A DNA stretch of 64,000 nt. It comes from Streptomyces collinus Tu 365 (GTDB taxonomy: Bacteria > Actinomycetota > Actinomycetes > Streptomycetales > Streptomycetaceae). Under the pieces are notes generated by a model. That model ran no database searches. It saw nothing but the letters and a program-made list of their open reading frames with translations, and was not told where the DNA came from. Below are positions 18,896-26,360 of the stretch, in pieces. Made by a program: the position numbers and the translations under genes. Within the stretch, counting starts at the first letter, position 1, and each line of letters begins with the position of its first letter. The stretch is from the NCBI RefSeq assembly GCF_000444875.1, contig NC_021985.1, positions 6,344,170 to 6,408,169 of the forward strand, written 5' to 3'.

Positions 18896-19145
18896 TGAGA
18901 CCCAAACAGAGACCACGGCACGACGATGGCCCCGCCCGAAATCCGGTTGGGGCCTTCGTTTGCCCAGGTGGGCTGCGGCGGAGGATACGAGATTCGAACT
19001 CGTGAGGGGTTGCCCCTACACGCTTTCCAAAGGTTCGTACGGGGGTCCGGCGGCGGCCGTAGGGGTTCTGACCTGCGGCGGAGCGTTCAGGATGGCCCCG
19101 CCCGGACAGGGCCGAACGAGGCCGAATGAGACCAGAACTGAGACC
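18896..19145. mobile_element. attP-like site: tRNA-Ser core flanked by paired arm repeats
   Basis: GAGACC occurs at 18897 and 18909 on the left of the tRNA-Ser core and at 19128 and 19140 on the right, 12 nt apart in both pairs; three of the four are TGAGACC. A GATGGCCCCGCCCG copy is also present on each side (18926 and 19092). Such paired arm sites on both sides of a tRNA-derived core are what a free attP, or the junction of two tandem elements, looks like. No integrase gene is nearby. Confidence 0.5.
18980..19032 (-). other. Truncated tRNA-Ser(GGA) 3' half, attachment-site core
   Basis: The minus strand from 19032 reads CTTTGGAAAGCGTG (anticodon stem-loop with GGA), then the long variable arm AGGGGCAACCCCTC, the T-arm ACGAGTTCGAATCTCGT and ATCCTCCG (acceptor 3' strand). 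This is a tRNA-Ser missing its 5' half; sequence beyond 19033 does not form a D-arm or acceptor. The pattern is that of an integrase core site taken from a tRNA gene. Confidence 0.75.
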
Positions 19146-19368
19146 AGCCGCTGGCTGGCTCTGCGGTTCGAACTCGCCGAGCCGTCTCGTTGGCTCGCCC
19201 TTCGGCGCGCTGAGGTAGAAGCCGCCTGCTACTCCACAGTCTCTTCGAGCGGCCTTGCCTTATTGCCAGGCCGGCATGCTTCGGGCCGCCTCGAACGCCC
19301 TTTGTACGTAAGGTAGATGGTGTTTACTGCCTGTCAGGTGGGCTGGTCACGGGCGTGAGGATGAGCGG

Positions 19369-20871
19369 ATGGCAGCAGCGGAGCAAGTCGGGAGCGGAGA
19401 GGCCGCCTTCTCGAAAGCGTCTGATGTCAAAAACGACCTCTCCGGGCAGGTGGCTGGCCCGGCCATCCAAGCCGGGGCGATCCATGGCGATGTGAACATC
19501 ACCATGACGGGCCTACCTTCGGTGGCCGAGGCTCCCGACCAGGCTCTTGCCGAGGAACTGCGCAAGTCGTCACAGATCTGGCGAGCCCGGTTCTCCAGTG
19601 TCGACTTGGTCAACTTGCCACGGATGGCGATGCTCGCGCAGAGCAACGCGGTGGCAGCCGCGGCAAGAAAAGCCGGACTCGACAGTACGAGGCCGTTTCG
19701 TGGCCAGGGGATGGCACCAGGGGAGTTTGTCCGGATCGTTCGCCCCTTATTCGAGACATGGGACGCGGAGGCGGTGGCGCTCTGTGAACACACGGCAGAC
19801 AAGGTGCATCGTGGCCTTCTGGTCTCTTTCGAAAGCGCCATGCGCTGCAGCAATCCGCCCGAGGTTCCGCTGAGAGAGCCGACTGGAGTCCTGACCAAAG
19901 ATCCCCACCTCGTCTTCTCCGTCGGGGCAAGGAAGGTGGTCATCACCTTTGACCCGCGTTGGCTGACGACGTCGACCGCTACTACAACGCTCCATGACGC
20001 TGCTCAGGAGGCGCTGGTCTTCTCGGGTATCGGAACGGTCGCGTCGGTATCGGAAGGAGGTCAGATTCGCATCTCCGCGCTTGTTTTCGGGCAGCCGGAG
20101 ACCATGCTGCAGGCTCAGTTTGAGTATGTAAAGAAATCCGTTATTCCGGAGCCGCCCGGTTTGGCGGCGGCGGACTTTCGTAACGAACTGTCTAGTTTGG
20201 AAATATCGGAGCCCTCCAGGAGGCAATTTCGGGAAAGAGGAACTGTGGGCCGAAAGAACATCGCTCTGCTATTTGATGAAGACAAGGTGCTGCCCGGGCA
20301 GATCGACCAGGATGTGCTGACCCAGGTTTCTCGGGTTGTCCCCGAGTATCGACGCGATCTGGGTGTAGCCATCGCGAGTCTGTTCTTCAACGATAGAGGT
20401 GTCGCGGTTGTTGATCTCGCTGCCCATTTCCTTGCTCGGGAGCCCGCACTCTGGAAGTCCCTCACGGTGCCCGGACTTACTGCTCTGATCAAGACCTGCA
20501 ACCTCGCGGTGGCTACCGTTTCTGGGGTCAGTGACGAGCAGGCGGAGGATCTGCATGCAGCGATGCATGAAACGGTTGACAGTTATCTCGGATGCGTCGA
20601 GGTGGATAGGAGCTTGCCCCTGCATGAGCGGCTTCTTCCGGCACATGATGACTACCATGTCGCCGGTGCTGAATTGCGGCTTGTTTATAGCGCTGCAAGG
20701 CGGGCTCTCGACGAGGCTAACGGTGAAGACCTCGAAGCGCCGTTGGATGAATGGCGGCAGAGAGGGCTGTTTCGCACTGTGAAATGGGAAAAAGACTTGG
20801 AGCAGTCTGCGGTCGAGGAAAAGGAAGCGGCGATGATTATCGAAGCCTGGCTGAACTCGCAGACTGAATGA
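19369..20871 (+). CDS. 500-residue protein with N-terminal RHIM-like amyloid motif (putative signalling receptor)
   Basis: Residues 22-41 read NDLSGQVAGPAIQAGAIHGD, the Gly/Gln pattern of actinobacterial RHIM-like (BASS3) amyloid signalling motifs, which normally sit at the N-terminus of NLR-type receptors. The rest is a soluble, mostly helical domain with no Walker A, NACHT, TPR or WD features that I can see, so the sensing part is unrecognised. Codon usage is less GC-biased than flanking genes (AAATCC, GAATATATC-type codons). It is convergent with a small gene carrying the same motif at its C-terminus, 70 bp away. The inference is a receptor that nucleates an amyloid in its partner; the motif itself is seen, the function is not shown. 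Confidence 0.75.
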   Translation: MAAAEQVGSGEAAFSKASDVKNDLSGQVAGPAIQAGAIHGDVNITMTGLPSVAEAPDQALAEELRKSSQIWRARFSSVDLVNLPRMAMLAQSNAVAAAARKAGLDSTRPFRGQGMAPGEFVRIVRPLFETWDAEAVALCEHTADKVHRGLLVSFESAMRCSNPPEVPLREPTGVLTKDPHLVFSVGARKVVITFDPRWLTTSTATTTLHDAAQEALVFSGIGTVASVSEGGQIRISALVFGQPETMLQAQFEYVKKSVIPEPPGLAAADFRNELSSLEISEPSRRQFRERGTVGRKNIALLFDEDKVLPGQIDQDVLTQVSRVVPEYRRDLGVAIASLFFNDRGVAVVDLAAHFLAREPALWKSLTVPGLTALIKTCNLAVATVSGVSDEQAEDLHAAMHETVDSYLGCVEVDRSLPLHERLLPAHDDYHVAGAELRLVYSAARRALDEANGEDLEAPLDEWRQRGLFRTVKWEKDLEQSAVEEKEAAMIIEAWLNSQTE

Positions 20872-20941
20872 TCCCACCGAGCTGATCGAGTAGAAACACC
20901 CTGTGGTGGCGACGACGTGCCGCTGCGACCTTGGTGAACCC

Positions 20942-21370
20942 CTATCGATCAGTCCTGGTGCGCGTCATGTTGAAGGTGAGGTTTGAGAAATCCCGGCCTT
21001 GGAGCACGGGGCCGTTCTGGGTACCGCCGCTGATGCTGTTTTGTACGTCGCCTCTCAAGGAGATGGCCTGTGCCTGCTGCCACCACTCATTGAGTAGCCC
21101 ACGGAACTCTCCATCCAGGGCCGCTCGCACGCCGAGACACGTGGCCAGCGCCTGCGCGTGCATGGGGTTGGCAGGATCTCTCTCCAGTGCGGCGGCTTCC
21201 AGTTCGCCGGAGCTGACCTGGAGTGTCCCGTCGTCTTGTGTTCCCTGTGCCGAGGCTCCCCCAAACGGGCGTCGCACCAGCGCGGTGAGTCCTTGCCACA
21301 CCTGGCGCCCGGCTTCGCTGCCGAGACTGCCGGCGAGCGCAGCGAGGGCCGCTGCGGTGATCGGGTCCAT
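20942..21370 (-). CDS. Small helical protein with C-terminal RHIM-like motif (putative Bell-type effector)
   Basis: 142 residues, ATG 21370 with GGGAG at 8-nt spacing. The N-terminus MDPITAAALAALAGSLGSE is a hydrophobic/amphipathic helix followed by more helices, the general pattern of Bell domains proposed to permeabilise membranes. The C-terminus carries NSISGGTQNGPVLQGRDF, a RHIM-like amyloid motif, and ends with a short polar tail. Effector-with-C-terminal-motif next to receptor-with-N-terminal-motif is the known layout of bacterial NLR-associated amyloid signalling. The Bell assignment is inferred from pattern only. Confidence 0.72.
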   Translation of the reverse strand: MDPITAAALAALAGSLGSEAGRQVWQGLTALVRRPFGGASAQGTQDDGTLQVSSGELEAAALERDPANPMHAQALATCLGVRAALDGEFRGLLNEWWQQAQAISLRGDVQNSISGGTQNGPVLQGRDFSNLTFNMTRTRTDR

Positions 21371-21433
21371 GCTGGAACTCCCTTCGGTGATGGATCCCAC
21401 CTTAGGCGTGCCTTACAGCCTCCCGAAGGTGTT

Positions 21434-21528
21434 CTCAGCGAATCGCTGATCGTGGAGATCACGCCGCCCACGATGAGCCGGCCCCGTGCCCTTACCTCTA
21501 CGACGTTCCGCTGCTCACATTCGGCTGA
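21434..21528 (+). pseudogene. Relic of a PPC/DUF296 gene 3' end
   Basis: LSESLIVEITPPTMSRPR is in one frame and LYDVPLLTFG-stop (TGA 21526-21528) in another, matching the last 32 residues of the intact DUF296 protein at 33526-33984 with a frameshift near 21487. No upstream part of the gene remains. Confidence 0.75.
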
Positions 21529-21640
21529 CCGGCAAGAGCCGACGGAGCCAGGGGTGGGCGGGCGCGATCGCTATGATCGCGTCCGGCAGCCAGGCGAGTG
21601 CCGCAGCGTCGAGGACCAAGACTCCTACCGTGAGCGCTTT
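21515..21640 (-). pseudogene. Relic of an adenylyltransferase-like gene 3' end
   Basis: The minus strand encodes LVLDAAALAWLPDAIIAIAP then HPWLRRLLPVSRM-stop, nearly the same as the C-terminus of the intact gene at 33971-34594 (ending HPWIRRLLPVSRT). Even the 14-bp convergent overlap with the DUF296 relic is preserved. Everything upstream of about 40 codons is gone. Confidence 0.72.
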
Positions 21641-21688
21641 GGCGGTGCCAAGACCACCTGACCGAGCTTGCCGCCCCCGTGCCGGATG

Positions 21689-22579
21689 CTACGGAGGACC
21701 TACGACCTTGCCGACTGCCCGGCCGATGCGTTCACGGATTTCGTTTGCCGGCACGTACGCGAGGGCCTGATCCAAGCACTCGGCAGTGGCAGCGAACTGG
21801 ATCGCCTGCTGGCGCAGGTGGGCGTCGAGGAAGGGTACGACGCCGCCTGTGGCGCTGCGCCGTGCTTTCCGTACGTACATCACGGTGAGGGAGAAGGCCC
21901 AGCAGGCATGAAGGAAGCCGTATACGGGACGAGGAGTTCCCCGCCAGGGGGAGAAGAAGGTGACGTCGGCGGGGAGGCTCACGTCGTACGCGGCCAGTGC
22001 GTCGTTGAGCCAGTTGTGGGCGGCCTCGTGGATCAGGTCACGGGCCAGGACCTCGGGGTGGGCGGTGTAGTCGGTGAAGACGGTGCCCGGGAGACGGGTG
22101 AGGGCCCAACTGTGGAGGGTCTCGTCGAGTCGTCGACGGTTGAGCAGGCAGATGACGGGGGCGTGCTGGGTGAGCAGGGTCCCGAAGCCGTGCTCGGTCG
22201 CGGAGGCGATCGCGGCACGAACGAGGCCAAGGGCCTCGGGTGGGGCAGGGTTGGTGTCGGGACCGATGAGGTAGTACGCGGTTTCGGAGATCTCCGAGCG
22301 GAGCAGGTCCGCGGAACACGGGCTGAGCACGATGTGCGGGCCGGCCGACAGGTGGGTCAGGTCTCGCACCGTCGTACGGCGGTACCAGGCGAGGCGGTCC
22401 GCGTCCCGGGCGCGCGCCGCGTGTTCGGCGCCTTCGAGCAGGTGGTGGGCCACGGCGTAGTCGAGGGGGGAAGAGTCGAGGTGGTTGCCGAGAACGGAGG
22501 CGATGCGGCTGGTCTGTAGGCGCTGGTGGTCGGCGATGCCACCGAGGGCGACCGGGGCTTCCGGGGAGAGAGCGCTCAT
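21689..22579 (-). CDS. HExxH-motif peptide modification protein (putative 2OG-dependent peptide beta-hydroxylase)
   Basis: 296 residues. HEAAH at 184-188 is followed by the family signature SPWRGTPRPVYGFLHACWAF (about 207-226), as in the mod_HExxH domain found with FxsB-type radical SAM maturases and now described as aKG-HExxH peptide beta-hydroxylases. It should hydroxylate side chains of a ribosomal peptide. In FxsB systems the domain is often fused to the radical SAM enzyme; here it is separate. Last gene of the 11-gene operon, 56 bp after the candidate precursor gene. Confidence 0.85.
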   Translation of the reverse strand: MSALSPEAPVALGGIADHQRLQTSRIASVLGNHLDSSPLDYAVAHHLLEGAEHAARARDADRLAWYRRTTVRDLTHLSAGPHIVLSPCSADLLRSEISETAYYLIGPDTNPAPPEALGLVRAAIASATEHGFGTLLTQHAPVICLLNRRRLDETLHSWALTRLPGTVFTDYTAHPEVLARDLIHEAAHNWLNDALAAYDVSLPADVTFFSPWRGTPRPVYGFLHACWAFSLTVMYVRKARRSATGGVVPFLDAHLRQQAIQFAATAECLDQALAYVPANEIRERIGRAVGKVVGPP

Positions 22580-22635
22580 CTGGGCTCCGGGGGTGGAACG
22601 GGGCCGGACCGGGACGGGCCCGGCCCCGTGGCGGG

Positions 22636-22797
22636 TCAGGACTCGGTGGTGGGCTCAGCGGCGTCGGGCTGCACCGTGGTGGCCAGCCAGGTTTCGGTGG
22701 CCGCGTTGGAGGTGTGCGCTGTGGTGCGCACGGAGTCGCTGTCGCGCAGGGAGGCGACTGCCTCCAGGAACTCGTCGAACGTCTTGTCTTCTGCCAC
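22636..22797 (-). CDS. Candidate RiPP precursor peptide (53 residues)
   Basis: GTG 22797 to TGA 22636, with AGAGGAGAG upstream. The leader-like N-terminus is MAEDKTFDEFLEAVASLRD (helical, acidic, FxxFLEAV). The C-terminal part is polar, rich in Thr/Ala/Ser/Asp, and ends ETWLATTVQPDAAEPTTES; it contains no Cys. It sits between the HExxH hydroxylase gene and the 2OG oxygenase/radical SAM genes, where precursors normally sit. The core has Trp, Asp and Gln/Pro residues suited to C-C cross-linking or hydroxylation. It is probably the operon substrate; the cleavage site is unknown. Confidence 0.75.
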   Translation of the reverse strand: MAEDKTFDEFLEAVASLRDSDSVRTTAHTSNAATETWLATTVQPDAAEPTTES

Positions 22798-22887
22798 TGT
22801 TCGCTCTCTCCTCTGGTCGGGACCGTGGGTCGGGGGGAGGGACGCTGCGGGGCGGGCCGCGGGGGCCGGTCATGGCGGCGAAGCCTC

Positions 22888-23607
22888 CTACTCGGAGACG
22901 AAGAGCGTGAGGAACTTGCGAACGCGGCCGGCGCGGACAGGTTCGGTGCCGTGGACGAGCTGGCTGCCGAAGACCACGAGCGTGCCGGGAGCGGGTGCGA
23001 CGCTCCATCGGGTGCGGGGCATGGCGTGGAACCAGGGGGAGGACATATCCGTGCCGTCGCGTGCGAAGCGCATTCCCTGGGCGTAACCCGATCCAATCGG
23101 CGCCTCGGCGGCGGTCCAGACGGCGTCGCTGCCCGTGGTTTCCACGTAGAACGCGCCGCCGGTGTCGTGGATGTCCGTGAGCGTGACCGTCGCGGCGGCG
23201 ATCTGGCGGGGACGGGCGAGGGGATCGGGGGCGATGCCGTCGGCATGTGCGGTGATGTACTGGTCGGCGCCGTATTCGAGGTAGATCCACGGTCGGTGGC
23301 CGGTGACCGACGGCAGCGTGCGCGTGATCGTGGCCATGTGGAGCTTCAGGGCCTGGTCGAGGAGGGCGGTCGCCTCGTACGGGATCTCGGTCATCTCGAT
23401 CCGGCCGGCCGGCTCGTAGACGTCCTGCGCCTCGGCGGGGGAGTGACCGGGGATCTCGTGAATGGTGGTGCGGCGGGCCGTGCCGTACCGGTCGCGCACG
23501 AGGGAGCCGAGTGTGTCGTCCATGACGAGGCTGAGTCGCTCGATCTCGTCCGGCTTGAGGAAGCCCTCCACAGTACGGATGGACAGAGTCTCGGCGATGT
23601 GGATCAT
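22888..23607 (-). CDS. 2OG-Fe(II) oxygenase (prolyl 4-hydroxylase-like)
   Basis: 239 residues from ATG 23607. The iron facial triad is visible as His121 and Asp123 (TAHADG) and His219 (LVHGTEPV), with Arg228 or Arg230 as the 2-oxoglutarate anchor. The jelly-roll strands AAATVTLTDIHDTGGAFYVE and PAPGTLVVFGSQLVHG fit the prolyl 4-hydroxylase type. It probably hydroxylates the peptide product or a small-molecule intermediate. The start overlaps the radical SAM stop (ATGA). A longer frame back to 23859 lies inside the radical SAM gene and was rejected. Confidence 0.85.
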   Translation of the reverse strand: MIHIAETLSIRTVEGFLKPDEIERLSLVMDDTLGSLVRDRYGTARRTTIHEIPGHSPAEAQDVYEPAGRIEMTEIPYEATALLDQALKLHMATITRTLPSVTGHRPWIYLEYGADQYITAHADGIAPDPLARPRQIAAATVTLTDIHDTGGAFYVETTGSDAVWTAAEAPIGSGYAQGMRFARDGTDMSSPWFHAMPRTRWSVAPAPGTLVVFGSQLVHGTEPVRAGRVRKFLTLFVSE

Positions 23608-25463
23608 TGCCCGCCTCCGCACGCGCAGAAGGTGGAGGGCGGGGCAGAGGCGGCTTCGGCCAGGGCCACCGTGAGTACGTGCACCGCTTGGGCGAGGTCC
23701 TCGAAGTACTCGGCCAACGTGGTGCCGGCAGCGGGCACGAGATAGAGGTCGAGCGTCGGATACACCCGGCCGGTGGTGCGGCACGTGAGTTCGCTGCGAC
23801 CGAGGACCAGCGAACACGCCCCTGGCAGGGAGGACTCGGCTCGGCTGGCGGCATGGCACAGGCGCGCCGCTGTACGCGCGTACTCGGCGCGGTCGCGCGG
23901 CAGGATGCCGACCGAAAGGAACCGGGGCTCGGCTCCGTGGAGGTCGGCGTAGGCGTGGCCCTGGCAGCTGTCATAGGTGACGGTGTTCCAGCCTGAGGTG
24001 AGCGCGTCGACGACTGGGCGGATGCCGGGCTCGATGCCCTCGTACCACTGGGGATGGTGAGGGTCGAGATCGTCTGCCTCGTGCACGCCAGGGAGGCCGA
24101 CCGTGTTGATGTTCCCGTTGGCACTGACCTGGAGACGCGCGGGCGAGCGGGGAGCGGTGGGGTCGTCCCAGCGAGCCAGGAAGGCAGAGACGTGGTGCAT
24201 GTTGTTGGGGCGGACGGGACGCCAGCGCAACCGGGAGCATGCGGCACCGGGCGGAAGGTCTGGCTGGGCGAGGAGGGCGGCGACGCCGTCGATCAGGCGT
24301 ATGCGGTGGTCGCAGTACGCGTCTTCGTCGCCCGCGGCGGCGAAGCGGACCCGGACCGCCGGGCAGCCCGCGCCGCAGGTGTCGCGGTAGTCGCAGGTCG
24401 TGCACTTCGTCACCAGGGAGCGTGCCTGCTGGAGCAAAGCAGAGCCGCCCTGGGCGCTGGCCACGTCCGCCTCGGTGTGGACGTCGCCGAGAGAGGTGAG
24501 GCCGGCCTGCGGCCAGGGCAGCTCGTCACAGCTTCCCAGGCGGCCATCGGGATAGAGGGTGAGGACATGGTCGCACTTCAAATCGGAGAAGTGACAGGAA
24601 CGGGTCCCCAGACCCTTCAGACGGCGGATGACGGACACGACGGGCTCCAGCTTGACGCGGCGGAACACGCCGTCAACGACCCAGTGGTGGGCGGCCTCCA
24701 ACACGAAGTCGGCGTATTGACGAGGCGTGACGGCCCAGGCCGGGCCGGTGGGGCCGATGGCCCTTCGCTGGAGTGCCCGACTGGTCGGCGCACGAGATCC
24801 GACGACTGCGGTCGTCCGGGTGACCGCCGCGTCGAAGCACGGCACAAGGCTGACCGTCGTCACGGCGGGAAAGGATGCGAGGTGCTCCATGACCTCGGAG
24901 GCCCGGCCGAGGACGTACGGGGTGACGGCGCAGATGACGCCAACGCGGCGTTCCCGACGGCCGAGGAGCTTCAGGGCTTCGACCACTCGCGGGTAGGTGG
25001 GGCGGCCGTCGTAGCCCACTCGCCACGAGTTCCCCAGCGCGTCCCCGTCGAGGGAGATGCCGATCTCCAGTTCCGGGTAGTGCCGCTCGAACAGGTCCAG
25101 CCAGGAGTCGTCGAGTTGGAGGCCGTTGGTCTGGAGGCTCACGCGGATGACGTTCGGCTGTGTGGCGAGCGCGTCCAGGATCTCCGCGATCCGTTCCCGG
25201 CCGGCGGTCAGGGGCTCCCCGCCGTGGAGTTCGACGCTGAGCGGACGCCCGGAGAAGATCGAACCGAGGCGGTGGACCTGTGCCGCGCTGATCCGGGCGC
25301 CGCCCGGTGACTCCTTGCGCTTCTCGAAGCAGTACAGGCAGTCGATGTCGCAGGTCTCCCCGCGGAGCTTGAGGATGACGGAGACGGCCGTGTCCGGCCC
25401 CGTGCTCGACAGCGGGGCGTAAAGACTCTCCAGGTCGATGGGGGCGGTGCGGGTGACGGGCAT
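23604..25463 (-). CDS. Radical SAM/SPASM peptide maturase with extra C-terminal domain
   Basis: 619 residues. The radical SAM cluster is Cys38, Cys42 and Cys45 (CDIDCLYC), followed by ELHGGEPL and the SAM barrel. A SPASM-type region (about 300-385) has Cys residues in CHFSDLKCDHVL, GSCDELPW, CTTCDYRDTCGAGCPAVR and YCDHR. Unusually, about 210 further residues follow, with a TYDSCQGH motif and a final FCACGGGQ; I do not recognise this domain. FxsB-like enzymes form C-C or cyclophane bonds in peptides. ATG 25463 has AGGAG upstream; it overlaps the oxygenase gene. Confidence 0.88.
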   Translation of the reverse strand: MPVTRTAPIDLESLYAPLSSTGPDTAVSVILKLRGETCDIDCLYCFEKRKESPGGARISAAQVHRLGSIFSGRPLSVELHGGEPLTAGRERIAEILDALATQPNVIRVSLQTNGLQLDDSWLDLFERHYPELEIGISLDGDALGNSWRVGYDGRPTYPRVVEALKLLGRRERRVGVICAVTPYVLGRASEVMEHLASFPAVTTVSLVPCFDAAVTRTTAVVGSRAPTSRALQRRAIGPTGPAWAVTPRQYADFVLEAAHHWVVDGVFRRVKLEPVVSVIRRLKGLGTRSCHFSDLKCDHVLTLYPDGRLGSCDELPWPQAGLTSLGDVHTEADVASAQGGSALLQQARSLVTKCTTCDYRDTCGAGCPAVRVRFAAAGDEDAYCDHRIRLIDGVAALLAQPDLPPGAACSRLRWRPVRPNNMHHVSAFLARWDDPTAPRSPARLQVSANGNINTVGLPGVHEADDLDPHHPQWYEGIEPGIRPVVDALTSGWNTVTYDSCQGHAYADLHGAEPRFLSVGILPRDRAEYARTAARLCHAASRAESSLPGACSLVLGRSELTCRTTGRVYPTLDLYLVPAAGTTLAEYFEDLAQAVHVLTVALAEAASAPPSTFCACGGGQ

Positions 25464-25493
25464 CAGAGGACTCCTGAGGAGGAGAGGCGCGGT

Positions 25494-26360
25494 CTACGCG
25501 CCATCGGTGGAGACCGTGGACAGCCACCCGAGAAGCTGTCCGCCGGTGATGGGGAAGTGGACGTCGCCGCGGCGAAGGAACCACCCGTCGGCGTACCGCT
25601 GCGGTAGCCAGCCGGAGTCAGGGGCAACCAGGTTGGGAGGCTTCTGCAGCGGGTCGTCGACGGGCCAGCAGCCCAGGAGCGCTCTGGCCACTCGTCGCTG
25701 AACGGGGCGGAACCACTCCCACGTCGACGTGTGGGCCGGCTCGATCGGCGGACCGAACGGAGCGCAGGCAAGCAGCGGCAGCCACTTGTCGCCCAGGACC
25801 GGATGACCAGCCGCCGCGCACTCAAGCGCGGTGAGGCAGGTCTCCAGCTTCCGGCACACGACTTGGGCGGGTTCGGCCAGACCGTCTTCGACGAGACCGG
25901 TCAGGTCTTCGGCGAGACTCGCAGCGACCTCCGCCTGGTCGGCGACCGCCCAGCGTCGGTAGCCCTGGCGCTCCCCGGCATCGAGCACCGGGGCCCAGCG
26001 TCCGGAGCCGTACGAGAGAGCGGTGCGCAGACACATGAGGTCGTGCATCGAGGCGCGTACTCGGCGGAACGATCCGAGGTCGTCGCGGCGGACGTCGAAG
26101 GAGCGGAGCAGGTGACGGAGTTCCTCCGTCCGCTGCGGCGCCGCCGCCTGGAGGTCGACACGGACGCCGTCCACGATGCGCGACTCCCACGCCGGAAGGT
26201 CGCCGTCCACGATGCCGCGCAGGTCGATATCGCTGGCCGCGTGGGCGAAGCCGCAGGCGAGCGCTCCCTCCAGCCAGACCTCACGAGCCAGGCCGGAGAC
26301 GAGTAGCTCCCGGGCGACTCCGTCAGCGATCTCCCGGCGCAGCTGTGCTGATGGGTTCAC
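25494..26360 (-). CDS. Nucleotidyltransferase-fold protein
   Basis: 288 residues from GTG 26360 (GGAGG at 7 nt). The N-terminal segment LEGALACGFAHAASDIDLRG (about 30-49) matches the pol-beta nucleotidyltransferase motif G-S-x-DxD, with Asp44 and Asp46 and a third acidic residue at about Asp69 (VRVDLQ), though the canonical GS is replaced by GA. A helical C-terminal half follows. It may nucleotidylate a small molecule or peptide intermediate. GTG overlaps the stop of the dehydrogenase gene by 4 bp. Confidence 0.75.
   Translation of the reverse strand: MNPSAQLRREIADGVARELLVSGLAREVWLEGALACGFAHAASDIDLRGIVDGDLPAWESRIVDGVRVDLQAAAPQRTEELRHLLRSFDVRRDDLGSFRRVRASMHDLMCLRTALSYGSGRWAPVLDAGERQGYRRWAVADQAEVAASLAEDLTGLVEDGLAEPAQVVCRKLETCLTALECAAAGHPVLGDKWLPLLACAPFGPPIEPAHTSTWEWFRPVQRRVARALLGCWPVDDPLQKPPNLVAPDSGWLPQRYADGWFLRRGDVHFPITGGQLLGWLSTVSTDGA

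Larger units (their letters stand above)
21434..21640 (+). repeat. Copy 1 of a ~200-bp duplicated segment
   Basis: This stretch aligns collinearly, by eye at about 75-80% identity, with 33889-34095. The shared blocks include the run CTCTACGACGTTCCGCTGCT, then TTCGGCTGACCGG, CAGGGGTG, GGGCGCGATC and GATCGCGTCC. The copies are in the same orientation and bracket 12.2 kb containing the RiPP/PEP-mutase operon, the XRE gene and the asparaginase gene. Copy 1 is decayed; copy 2 lies in intact genes. Confidence 0.75.

Noticed and set aside
15300..19040. Complete tRNA genes at the two tRNA-like fragments
   Set aside because: Neither has a 5' acceptor strand or D-arm on the expected side, so they are truncated halves rather than functional tRNAs.
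18385..19316. Small frames around the tRNA-Ser scar
   Set aside because: They run through tRNA-derived and arm-repeat DNA and have no ribosome-binding sites.
22655..24247. 530-residue minus-strand frame across the precursor and oxygenase genes
   Set aside because: Shadow frame; the oxygenase and radical SAM genes in the other frames have complete catalytic motifs and 4-bp overlaps.
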